A stretch of DNA of 23,412 nt from Pseudomonadota bacterium (GTDB lineage Bacteria > Pseudomonadota > Alphaproteobacteria > Ferrovibrionales > Ferrovibrionaceae), in contig JAEYSS010000158.1 in assembly GCA_023434425.1 (NCBI GenBank), forward strand, positions 1 through 23,412. Direction: 5' to 3'. Position numbers and translations under genes: made by a program. This document shows, piece after piece, positions 14,923 through 20,598 of this stretch. The first letter of the stretch is position 1; each line of letters starts with the position of its first letter. Under the pieces are notes generated by a model. The model saw only the letters and a program-made list of their open reading frames with translations. It had not been told where the DNA came from and did not search any database.

Positions 14923-15714
14923 TTACCAGCTGGTGACGACCGCCTTCTGGTACTTCTGCTCGACGAACGCCTTCACCTCTGCCGACTGATAGGCCTTCAC
15001 CAGGCGGACATATTCCGGCTTGTCCTTGTCCTGCGTCCGCACGGCAATGATGTTCACATAAGGCGCCTTGGCGCCCTCGCTGGCGATCGCATCCTTCGTG
15101 GGCGACAGGCCGGCCGGGATGGCGTAGTTGGTGTTGATCGCGGCGGCATCCAGCTCATCCAGCGCGCGCGGCAGCTGGGCGGCATCGAGTTCGACGATGC
15201 GGACCTTCTTCGGATTGTCGACGATGTCGAGCGGCGTCGCCTTCAGGCCGGCACCGGCTTTCAGCTTGATCAGGCCGGCCGATTCCAGCACCAGCAGGCC
15301 ACGGCCGCCATTGGTCGGATCGTTCGGGATGCCGACACGCGCACCGGACGGCAGAGCGGCAAGATCCTTCACCTTCTTGGAATAGACACCCATCGGGAAG
15401 TTCACGGTGTAGCCGATATTGGTCAGCTTGTAGCCGCGATCCCTGATCTGGGCTTCGAGATACGGCAGGTGCTGATAGGAATTCACATCCAGATCGCCGG
15501 CATTCAGCGCGGCATTCGGCTGGATATAGTCGCTGAATTCGACGATCTGGATCTTCAGGCCGTCCTTCTCGGCGACCTTCTTCACCACTTCGAAGATTTC
15601 CGCGTGCGGCCCGGCGGTGACGCCGACCTTGATCGGCTTGTCCTGCGCGAGAGCCGGAGCAGCGAAGAGAGCTGCGGCAAGAAGAGCGGTAGCTGCACGA
15701 CGGGTAATCGACAT
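14923..15714 (-). CDS. metQ: Methionine ABC transporter substrate-binding protein (NlpA family)
   Basis: A 263-residue periplasmic binding protein that delivers methionine or a related amino acid to MetNI. The signal peptide ends APALA-QDK, after which the mature protein has the family opening IKVGVTAGPHAEIFEVVKKVA, and then LDVNSYQHLPYLE and VGIPNDPTNGGRGLLVLESAG, all hallmark MetQ/NlpA segments. Unlike E. coli MetQ it has no lipobox cysteine, so it is probably a freely soluble periplasmic protein. It is the third transporter gene, 33 bp after metI, with AAGGAAAAG as ribosome binding site, and a terminator follows. Substrate could be methionine, its sulfoxide or another sulfur amino acid; the sequence alone does not decide. 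Confidence 0.93.
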   Translation of the reverse strand: MSITRRAATALLAAALFAAPALAQDKPIKVGVTAGPHAEIFEVVKKVAEKDGLKIQIVEFSDYIQPNAALNAGDLDVNSYQHLPYLEAQIRDRGYKLTNIGYTVNFPMGVYSKKVKDLAALPSGARVGIPNDPTNGGRGLLVLESAGLIKLKAGAGLKATPLDIVDNPKKVRIVELDAAQLPRALDELDAAAINTNYAIPAGLSPTKDAIASEGAKAPYVNIIAVRTQDKDKPEYVRLVKAYQSAEVKAFVEQKYQKAVVTSW

Positions 15715-15747
15715 GGTCTTTTCCTTTTCTGGGGAGGCTTGGTTAAA

Positions 15748-16401
15748 TCAACGATGAGACAGTTTGCGCACCAGACGGTCGCCCGCCGACTGCACGCCCT
15801 GGACGAAGACGATCAGCACCAGCACGACGGCGAGCATCACTTCGGGCAGGAAGCGCTGGTAACCGTAGCGAATGCCGATATCGCCCAGACCGCCGCCGCC
15901 GACCGCGCCCGCCATCGCGGAATAGCCGATCAGGCTGACGAAGGTAATCGTAAGTCCGGCGACGATGCCCGGCAGCGCTTCCGGCAGCAGGACCTTCACC
16001 ACGATCTGCAGCGGCGTGGCGCCCATGGCATCGGCTGCCTCGATCAGACCCGACGGCACTTCGCGCAACGCGGTTTCCACCAGCCGCGCAATGAAGGGGA
16101 TGGCGGCGATGGTCAGCGGCACGATGGCGGCAACCGTGCCAATGGAGGTGCCGGCAATCAGGCGGGTGAAGGGAATGATCGCCACCATCAGGATGATGAA
16201 GGGCGTGGAGCGCGCCGCATTAATGGCGAGGCCGAGCACGCGATTGACTGGCAGATTCTGAAGAATCCCGCCGCGGTCGGTGAGGATCAGAATGACGCCG
16301 AGCGGAATGCCGAACAGTGCGCCGATGCCACCGGAGACACCGACCATCACCAGGGTTTCGAGCAGGCCATCAAACAGCAGCGCGATCAATTGCGACGACA
16401 T
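15748..16401 (-). CDS. metI: Methionine ABC transporter permease
   Basis: A 217-residue inner-membrane permease with five predicted membrane helices, the size and topology of MetI. The coupling-helix EAA motif is EAADAMGATPLQIVVKVLLP, where MetN docks. Other family features are NAARSTPFIILMVAIIP, LVETALREVPSGLIE and SLIGYSAMAGAVGGGGLGD. The ATG lies inside the end of metN (32-bp overlap), so the two are translationally coupled. Confidence 0.96.
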   Translation of the reverse strand: MSSQLIALLFDGLLETLVMVGVSGGIGALFGIPLGVILILTDRGGILQNLPVNRVLGLAINAARSTPFIILMVAIIPFTRLIAGTSIGTVAAIVPLTIAAIPFIARLVETALREVPSGLIEAADAMGATPLQIVVKVLLPEALPGIVAGLTITFVSLIGYSAMAGAVGGGGLGDIGIRYGYQRFLPEVMLAVVLVLIVFVQGVQSAGDRLVRKLSHR

Positions 16402-17422
16402 CTTCGAGTTCCTCTACGGTAAGCTGTTTGCTGGCGAGCCAGGATTTGGCGGCGATGAGCCGGGCTTCGTCGCCCCGCGCCTGCACCACCATGACCCCGA
16501 AGGGGCGGCCCTGAATTTCGTCGATGCGGCCATGCAGGATGTTCAGGTCGAGGCCGAGATTGCGCGACAGTTCGGAAATCACTGGCTCGTCGGCATGTGG
16601 CCCCGTGAAAAGAATCCGCCACAGGCGGCTGTTGGCGACAGGCTGAACTGCCAGGCGCTTCTGCAAGGCTGGCGGCAGGTCGAAGCCGATCAGGTCGGCG
16701 ACGAAGCTGCGCGTGGTGGCATGCTGCGGCCGGGTGAAGACCTCGAAAGTGTCGCCGTGCTCGATGATCTGGCCGCGCTCCATCACCGCGACGCGGTCGG
16801 CGATTTCCTTCACCACCGCCATTTCATGCGTGATCAGCACAACGGTGAGATTGAGCCGGTCGCGGATATCCCTGACCAGCTTCAGGATCTGTTCGGTGGT
16901 TTCCGGATCGAGCGCCGAGGTCGCCTCGTCGCAGAGCAGCACCTTCGGATCGGTGGCCAGTGCACGCGCAATGCCGACGCGCTGCTTCTGGCCGCCTGAC
17001 AGTTGCGCCGGATACTGTCCGGCCTTGTCTGACAGACCTACCAGCTCCAGCAGCGGTTCGACCTTGGCCCGGATCGCGGTCTTCGACTCACCGCGCAGTT
17101 CCAGCGGCAGCGCCACGTTGTCGAACACGCTGCGCGCCGACAGCAGGTTGAAATGCTGGAAGATCATGCCGATGTCGCGCCGGGCGACCCGCAGGTCAGA
17201 CGACGACAGCGCCGTCAGGTCGCGGCCGGCGACGATCACCTTTCCCTCGGTCGGGCGTTCCAGCAGGTTGATGACGCGGATCAGCGTCGACTTGCCGGCA
17301 CCGGAGCGGCCGATCACGCCGAAGATTTCACCCTGGCGGATTTCCAGGCTGACATTGCGCAGGGCTTCGACACCGCCGGAAGCCGTGGCGAAGAGCTTGG
17401 TCAGATTGTGTAACTCGATCAT
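16370..17422 (-). CDS. metN: Methionine ABC transporter ATP-binding protein
   Basis: The 350-residue ATPase of the MetNIQ importer. Walker A is GRSGAGKST (38-46), Q-loop FQHFNLL near 89-95, signature LSGGQ (141-145), Walker B VLLCDE (161-166), and H-loop THE in VVLITHEMAVV. The last 75 residues or so form the NIL domain (LWRILFTGPHADEPVISELS), which in E. coli MetN binds methionine and inhibits uptake when the cell is full; here it is present, so the same trans-inhibition is expected. The ATG is 6 bp after the stop of the 88-codon gene and has only a weak binding site, pointing to coupling with that gene. Confidence 0.96.
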   Translation of the reverse strand: MIELHNLTKLFATASGGVEALRNVSLEIRQGEIFGVIGRSGAGKSTLIRVINLLERPTEGKVIVAGRDLTALSSSDLRVARRDIGMIFQHFNLLSARSVFDNVALPLELRGESKTAIRAKVEPLLELVGLSDKAGQYPAQLSGGQKQRVGIARALATDPKVLLCDEATSALDPETTEQILKLVRDIRDRLNLTVVLITHEMAVVKEIADRVAVMERGQIIEHGDTFEVFTRPQHATTRSFVADLIGFDLPPALQKRLAVQPVANSRLWRILFTGPHADEPVISELSRNLGLDLNILHGRIDEIQGRPFGVMVVQARGDEARLIAAKSWLASKQLTVEELEDVVAIDRAAV

Positions 17423-17428
17423 GGACTC

Positions 17429-17695
17429 TTATCGATCAAAGGGCAGGAAACTCAGGGACAGGATATCGTTACCATGCCAGTCGGGCGGCAGTGCCAACGG
17501 ATCGGCGAGCGAGGCCGCATCGCTCGGCCAGGAATCGCTGTTGTCATTACTGGCCGCCGGCGTGGCGCTCAGCCGTTCCGGCGCTACGAAAGCACCGAAG
17601 GCGGCCTGCAACCGGTCTGCCAGCGAGACACGCCGGCCGCGCTCATGCAGCGTCACATAGATCGGAACGTCATCGATATACGAGAGATCGGACAT
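17429..17695 (-). CDS. Small protein of unknown function, second gene of the met operon
   Basis: An 88-residue product that I do not recognise. It begins MSDLSYIDDVPIYVTLHERG and has a short helix (VSLADRLQAAFGAFV), a Ser/Asn/Asp-rich central stretch (SNDNSDSWPSD) and the end GNDILSLSFLPFDR. It has no signal peptide, membrane segment or cysteine. An excellent GGAGGT sits 5 bases before the ATG and overlaps the stop of the gene upstream (3 bp between the genes), and metN follows 6 bp after its stop. Tight spacing and good translation signals argue that it is real and co-expressed with the transporter. Confidence 0.68.
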   Translation of the reverse strand: MSDLSYIDDVPIYVTLHERGRRVSLADRLQAAFGAFVAPERLSATPAASNDNSDSWPSDAASLADPLALPPDWHGNDILSLSFLPFDR

Positions 17696-17698
17696 GAC

Positions 17699-17905
17699 TT
17701 ACCTCCAGGCTCGGCTGCGGCTGAACTGGTTGTCGTTGGCTGCCAGCAGGCGTGCGGCGCGGGCAGCATCGGCGGTGCGGCGGAACAGCTGCTGCTCGAT
17801 GGCATTGAACTGCGGCGCGGAAGCGAAGAAGCGATAGCCGCCGCGTTCGCGGACGACCACACCGGCGGCCTCGCCGGCCGCCTCGATCAGATAGGCTTCA
17901 CTCAT
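17699..17905 (-). CDS. Small protein of unknown function, first gene of the met operon
   Basis: A 68-residue product from the ATG at 17905, which has GGAG 7 bases upstream; the frame stays open 62 codons further but that part overlaps the leader elements and shows no protein-like character. Sequence features: MSEAYLIEAAGEAAGVVVRE, then a compact part (RGGYRFFASAPQFNAIEQQL) and an Ala/Arg-rich helix ending ARLLAANDNQ. The alternating pattern suggests a small alpha/beta domain. I do not recognise a family. It has no cysteine or membrane segment. It is the first full gene after the leader with the Cys-codon frame, so it would be the first to feel any attenuation. Confidence 0.65.
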   Translation of the reverse strand: MSEAYLIEAAGEAAGVVVRERGGYRFFASAPQFNAIEQQLFRRTADAARAARLLAANDNQFSRSRAWR

Positions 17906-17920
17906 GGGACTGCTCCGTTG

Positions 17921-17937
17921 GCCGGCTGTTTGCCGGC
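17921..17937 (-). promoter_or_regulatory. Small hairpin before the ribosome binding site of the first met-operon gene
   Basis: GCCGGC-AAACA-GCCGGC forms a 6-bp stem with a 5-base loop, ending 5 bases before the GGAG used by the 68-codon gene. It may tune initiation or act with the attenuator-like hairpin upstream. Confidence 0.4.
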
Positions 17938-17950
17938 AGTCATGTCGCAA

Positions 17951-17982
17951 AGGAAAAGGGTGACGGCAGGAAGCTGCGGTCA
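17951..17982 (-). terminator. Terminator-like hairpin overlapping the stop codon of the Cys-rich leader frame
   Basis: On the minus strand TGAC-C-GCAG, loop CTTC, CTGC-C-GTCA forms an 8-bp stem with one C-C mismatch, followed by CCC and TTTTCCTTT. The first base of the stem is the T of the leader frame's TGA stop. A ribosome on the last codons would cover the left arm and block folding, the geometry expected of a translation-controlled attenuator. The T tract is interrupted and the stem short, so termination would be partial. Confidence 0.45.
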
Positions 17983-18021
17983 GCGACAACAACAGAGGAA
18001 GGATTTGCGCGCGGTGGTCAT
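17980..18021 (-). CDS. 13-residue leader peptide with three consecutive Cys codons
   Basis: Reads MTTARKSFLCCCR followed by TGA. The ATG at 18021 has GGAGA 5 bases upstream, a better site than many full genes here have. Three identical TGT codons in a row lie just before the stop; TGT is the rarer Cys codon in GC-rich genomes, which would make translation especially sensitive to charged tRNA-Cys. The frame sits 74 bp before the first full gene of the metNIQ operon and runs straight into a terminator-like hairpin. By analogy with amino-acid attenuators and with Cys-responsive leader frames described in mycobacteria, it probably senses cysteine. The peptide itself need not have a function. Confidence 0.6.
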   Translation of the reverse strand: MTTARKSFLCCCR

Positions 18022-18072
18022 GGGTCTCTCCGTGTCTTTCCGGGCCCACGACCGACAGACCGGGGAGGTCTG
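18022..18072 (-). promoter_or_regulatory. Leader hairpin with a competing partner at the Cys-frame start
   Basis: CAGACC-TCCCC-GGTCTG (18056-18072) is a perfect 6-bp hairpin. The same GGTCT can instead pair with AGACC lying between the GGAGA and ATG of the Cys-rich leader frame, which would hide that start. The two pairings exclude each other, so this could link the element upstream to translation of the leader frame. The alternative pairing is only 5 bp and is an inference. Confidence 0.3.
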
Positions 18073-18080
18073 CGCCGTGG

Positions 18081-18127
18081 CGCTTTAGCATGGGTGACGC
18101 GGTGCAAGCTGCCCTTCAAATCCCGCG
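18081..18127 (-). promoter_or_regulatory. SAM-II-like riboswitch element, incomplete
   Basis: On the minus strand a 5-bp stem CGCGG/CCGCG encloses a loop that begins GATTTG and ends CTTGCA, and GCTAAA follows eight bases after the stem. Stem, GAUUUG, CUUGCA and GCUAAA in this order match the SAM-II (SAM-alpha) aptamer as I remember it, a class found mainly in alphaproteobacteria before methionine genes. Against it: the A-rich linker before GCUAAA is shorter and lacks UAAA, the expected main pseudoknot helix is not evident, and GCUAAA is not followed at once by a ribosome binding site. It may be a divergent or decayed copy, or chance. Position before a metNIQ operon raises the odds. Confidence 0.35.
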
Positions 18128-18162
18128 ATCCGGTCACTGCCTGTGGGCGCGACTGGATGATC

Positions 18163-18193
18163 CCTATATTCCACACACAAATATGAAAGTCAA
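18163..18193 (-). promoter_or_regulatory. Candidate promoter of the met transporter leader
   Basis: On the minus strand TTGACT (18188-18193) is followed after 17 bp by AATATA (18165-18170) or after 19 bp by TATAGG (18163-18168), in a locally AT-rich patch. Transcription would begin near 18157, giving a leader of about 250 nt before the first full gene at 17905. Confidence 0.45.
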
Positions 18194-18245
18194 TTTAATT
18201 GTACAGTTAGTTATGCAAATAAAACTTAACTCACACGCAAGAAAC

Positions 18246-18414
18246 GCATAGCTCACCCCGAGCCATGCAGCCATATCTTTGAAAGGCTTTGGGTTCTGGG
18301 AGAAATCGGTCGGGGTCGGCCCGCCAATGCCCCATTCTGACGGACCGACCACGAACCTCGTCACGACCAGCAGAGTGACGAGGCCGACCTAAGTAACCGC
18401 GCGGGAGCGCGATG
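18246..18414 (-). ncRNA. Candidate structured small RNA under a Fur-like promoter
   Basis: The 458-bp gap 18022-18479 holds no convincing full-length protein gene, but this part is full of inverted repeats. On the minus strand, CGCGC-TCCC-GCGCG (398-411 in the 18,000s) is followed by a perfect 9-bp hairpin CCTCGTCAC/GTGACGAGG (18356-18383), and several GGTCGG and CCGACC copies allow further pairing. A hairpin GCATGGCTC-GGGGT-GAGCTATGC style stem (18246-18268, one G-U pair) followed by GTTTCTT could end the RNA. A promoter with a Fur-box-like spacer lies just upstream. A 66-codon frame overlaps it but has no ribosome binding site. Size and ends are estimates. Confidence 0.4.
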
Positions 18415-18420
18415 GGGCTG

Positions 18421-18448
18421 AGTATATGCGAATGATTTGCAATTACAA
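18421..18448 (-). promoter_or_regulatory. Promoter with a Fur-box-like palindrome in its spacer
   Basis: On the minus strand TTGTAA (18443-18448) and TATACT (18421-18426) are 16 bp apart, and the spacer contains TGCAAATCATTCGCA (18427-18441), a palindrome matching at 12 of 15 positions. This closely resembles Fur boxes of the TGCAAATCATTCTCATT kind. A repressor bound there would block RNA polymerase directly. The promoter points into the structured region ending near 18246. Confidence 0.55.
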
Positions 18449-18479
18449 GTCTCTTTTCGCAGTTCGGGCGATTTTTTCG

Positions 18480-18905
18480 TCAGGGATGCAGTTTCAGGCC
18501 CTTGAGCGCCTTGTCGACCGCCTTGCGCTCGCCATGCACGGCCAGCCCGGCCCAGGCCTGCGCCGTCACCTCGCCCTCGGCAAAGACGGCACGGTTGGCC
18601 GCGTCATGTCCGGTGGCAAACATCGCTTCGACATAAGGAACAATGAGGAGATCCTGTTCGGCGGCGCGGCGATGCGCCGTCTGCAAATCCGCCAGCGCTC
18701 CTGCAAAAACCAGGATCGGCTGGCCGCACATCGCGGCATAGCGGCGGCCGGCAGCATCGATATACGCCTCGCCGATGCAGGCGGGTACACTGGCAGCAAT
18801 GCCGCTGGCCAGAAACGCCGTGACGTTGAGCTTCTGCCATTGCGCGAGATCCTCGCGCACGACGATGGCGATCTTGGTGGTGAATCCGATTTTATCAGCA
18901 GACAC
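18480..18905 (-). CDS. DUF2000 domain protein
   Basis: A 141-residue cytoplasmic protein. I start it at the GTG at 18905 because the family opening (KIGFTTKIAIVVREDLAQWQ) follows immediately and AAGGA lies 7 bases before; a TTG at 18935 would add ten unlikely residues. It continues KLNVTAFLASGIAA, GQPILVFAGALADLQTAHRR and AEGEVTAQAWAGLAVHGERK, matching DUF2000, a small alpha/beta fold related to peptidyl-tRNA hydrolase-like folds, with no established activity. It follows the AraC-type regulator gene on the same strand by 38 bp. The pairing suggests that the regulator and this protein act together, perhaps on a common ligand. Confidence 0.85.
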   Translation of the reverse strand: MSADKIGFTTKIAIVVREDLAQWQKLNVTAFLASGIAASVPACIGEAYIDAAGRRYAAMCGQPILVFAGALADLQTAHRRAAEQDLLIVPYVEAMFATGHDAANRAVFAEGEVTAQAWAGLAVHGERKAVDKALKGLKLHP

Positions 18906-18914
18906 AGATGAGAT

Positions 18915-18937
18915 CCTTGCTTCGTTGCGAAGCAAGG
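18915..18937 (-). promoter_or_regulatory. Perfect hairpin covering the DUF2000 ribosome binding site
   Basis: CCTTGCTTCG and CGAAGCAAGG form a perfect 10-bp stem with a 3-base loop. On the transcript the 3' arm ends in AAGG, the core of the DUF2000 ribosome binding site, so folding would hide it. There is no T tract, so it is not a terminator. It could make DUF2000 translation depend on opening by ribosomes, a protein or temperature. Confidence 0.55.
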
Positions 18938-18943
18938 GTGCCG

Positions 18944-19798
18944 TCAGGCCGCCTGCGGGTCTGGAAGATTTGTGCAGATGCGCCGGTAAGCGGCCGGGGT
19001 CATGCCGAAGGCGCGGCGGAACCAGCGGCCCATATGGCTCTGGTCGGCAAAGCCGGTGGCGGCGGCGGCTGCGGCGGGCATGTCGCCGCGGCTGAGCAGC
19101 AGGCGCGCGTGATTGAGCCGGCGCTGCACCAGATAGGCATGGGGGCTGAGGCCATAGGCGGCCGAAAAGGCGCGCGTCAGGCGGAAGCGGTCGGTGCCGG
19201 CCGCCAGCGCCAGTTCCTCCAGCCCGAGATCGCCATCGAAGCCCGCATCCATCGCCTCGCGTGCGCGCTTTGCCAGCCGCGGCGCGCGATCGGCCTTCTC
19301 CGTCGGCGCGCCGGCGAAACGCTGCGCCAGCAGCGCGACGACGTGATCCAGTGCGGCATCGCAGGCCATGCGGCTGTCGGGGGACGCGATCTGCCGGCGC
19401 GCCATGCGGACGGCCCGGGCCAGCGCCGCATCGTCGTCCAGCGTGCGCGGAAAGCGGAAGGCGGTTTCGCCGGTCTGGCGTCCGGCGTAGAGCGATGCGC
19501 TCTGCTGCAGCCAGGCCGGATCGAAATACAGCATCGCATAGGTGAAGCCATCGGCGGCATAGGCCTCACCGTCATGCGTCTCGCCCGGCTCCATGAAGAT
19601 CATGCGGCCCGGCGTGCTGCGATGGACTTCGCGACGGCAGCGGAACTGCTGCACGCCCTGTTCGGTGACGCCGACCAGCACCTGGTCGTGGAAATGCGGG
19701 TCGTAAGCATGGGCATGGAACTGTGCCCGCACTGCTTCAGTGCCGCTCTGCGCATCGCGGGCGAACTCGAACCAGTCGCTGGGCAAGGTCTGCGCCAT
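18944..19798 (-). CDS. AraC-family transcriptional regulator
   Basis: A 284-residue activator-type protein. The N-terminal cupin sensor (about 20-110) contains FHAHAYDPHFHDQVLVGVTE and MIFMEPGETHDGEA, typical of AraC_binding sensors for small ligands. The C-terminal 100 residues hold two helix-turn-helix units, the first around LGLEELALAAGTDRFRLTRAF and the second around GFADQSHMGRWFRRAFGMTP, with the diagnostic P-x-x-YRR end. It is followed by DUF2000, its probable partner or target. A palindromic repeat lies between it and sodC. The ligand is not deducible. Confidence 0.93.
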   Translation of the reverse strand: MAQTLPSDWFEFARDAQSGTEAVRAQFHAHAYDPHFHDQVLVGVTEQGVQQFRCRREVHRSTPGRMIFMEPGETHDGEAYAADGFTYAMLYFDPAWLQQSASLYAGRQTGETAFRFPRTLDDDAALARAVRMARRQIASPDSRMACDAALDHVVALLAQRFAGAPTEKADRAPRLAKRAREAMDAGFDGDLGLEELALAAGTDRFRLTRAFSAAYGLSPHAYLVQRRLNHARLLLSRGDMPAAAAAATGFADQSHMGRWFRRAFGMTPAAYRRICTNLPDPQAA

Positions 19799-19811
19799 GG
19801 GGGCCTAGAAT

Positions 19812-19919
19812 ACCCTCACCCCAACCCTCTCCCGCAAGCGGGAGAGGGAGGACGGTGCCGCTTTCCCCTCGCCCACGCAATGGGAGAGGGAGGGGCCCGC
19901 GAAGCGGGAGGGTGAGGGT
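19812..19919. repeat. Intergenic inverted repeat of the CCCTCACCC...GGGTGAGGG type
   Basis: A 108-bp element bounded by ACCCTCACCC and GGGTGAGGGT, with an inner hairpin CCCTCTCCC-GCAAGC-GGGAGAGGG (19825-19848) and further copies of GGGAGAGGGAGG. This motif is a very common dispersed repeat in GC-rich proteobacteria. It fills the space between sodC and the AraC gene on the same strand and may act as a terminator or transcript boundary. Confidence 0.8.
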
Positions 19920-19924
19920 CTTAC

Positions 19925-20464
19925 TTACCTGATCACGCCGCAGGCAACGCGGCCGCCACCACCGCCGAGCGGAGCCGGCGTGTCGCTGTAATTGTCGCCG
20001 CCGGCATGGATCATCAGCGCCTTGCCCGAAAGATCGCGGACTTTCAGATGCGGCGCCAGCACCGGCAGCGTGGCCGTGCCATCCGGATTCACCACCAGCG
20101 GCGGCAGGTCGCCCTTATGGCCGTCTTTGGCATGCGGGCCATGATGCTTGCCCGTCTTGGCCGGATCGAAATGCCCGCCCGCCGCCATGCCGGGCGCCGG
20201 CCGGCCATCGGCGCCGGGGCCGGCGCCGCAATCGGGCTTTTCATGCAGGTGGAAACCGCGCGGCCCGGCCGGCTGGCCGATCTGCTTCAGGTCCGGCACC
20301 AGCAGCAGGCCCTGCGGCGTGTCCTTCGCGGTGATCGTGCCCAGGCCCATGCCGGTGCCGTTGGCGGAAATCGCCTGGATCGGAATGCTTTTCTCCGCCG
20401 CCAGCGCGGCCGGGGCGGCAAGCGCAAATGCGGAAAGCGCGGTGGTCAGCAAGATGCGGCGCAT
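19925..20464 (-). CDS. sodC: Periplasmic Cu/Zn superoxide dismutase
   Basis: Converts superoxide to hydrogen peroxide and oxygen in the periplasm. The 179-residue protein from the ATG at 20464 (GGAG 8 bases upstream) has a Sec signal ending LAAPAALA-AEK; longer open frame 5' to it is not part of the gene. Metal ligands include His72 and His74 in FHLHEKPDC, His98 in GGHFDP and His153 in MIHAGGDNYSD, with Cys79 and Cys175 forming the conserved disulfide. The zinc loop is His-rich (KTGKHHGPHAKDGHKGDLPP), which is normal for this family. The end LGGGGGRVACGVIR is diagnostic. It follows the rho terminator and probably has its own promoter in 20465-20530, which I could not pinpoint. Confidence 0.97.
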   Translation of the reverse strand: MRRILLTTALSAFALAAPAALAAEKSIPIQAISANGTGMGLGTITAKDTPQGLLLVPDLKQIGQPAGPRGFHLHEKPDCGAGPGADGRPAPGMAAGGHFDPAKTGKHHGPHAKDGHKGDLPPLVVNPDGTATLPVLAPHLKVRDLSGKALMIHAGGDNYSDTPAPLGGGGGRVACGVIR

Positions 20465-20533
20465 GGCATGTCTCCTGTCAGATGTCGGATGTCTCTGCAG
20501 GGAAACGCGGGAATTCCGCAAAAAGGTCCGGCG

Positions 20534-20576
20534 GTCGCAAAAACAAAAAAACGGGCGGGGTTTGCGCCCCGCCCGT
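20534..20576 (-). terminator. Intrinsic terminator of rho
   Basis: On the minus strand ACGGGCGGGG and CCCCGCCCGT form a perfect 10-bp stem with loop CGCAAA, followed by TTTTTTGTTTTTG. It lies 22 bp after the rho stop. A textbook Rho-independent terminator at the end of the rho gene. Confidence 0.95.
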
Positions 20577-20598
20577 CGGTGCAGCCCGATCCTGCGGA

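Noticed and set aside
17906..18091. 186-bp in-frame extension of the 68-codon gene
   Set aside because: It overlaps the Cys-codon leader frame and hairpins, has no binding site at its ATG, and gives a low-quality peptide; the internal ATG at 17905 has a good site.
18164..18364. A 66-codon minus-strand frame in the large gap
   Set aside because: No ribosome binding site, and its end runs into the promoter of the met leader; composition changes abruptly in the middle. The hairpins explain the region better.
18329..18418. Possible tRNA gene
   Set aside because: A 7-bp acceptor-like stem and an adjacent 5-bp stem are present, but the T loop would be GGGA rather than seven bases with TTC, the middle hairpin has a 9-bp stem and 10-base loop, and no CCA or D arm is visible.
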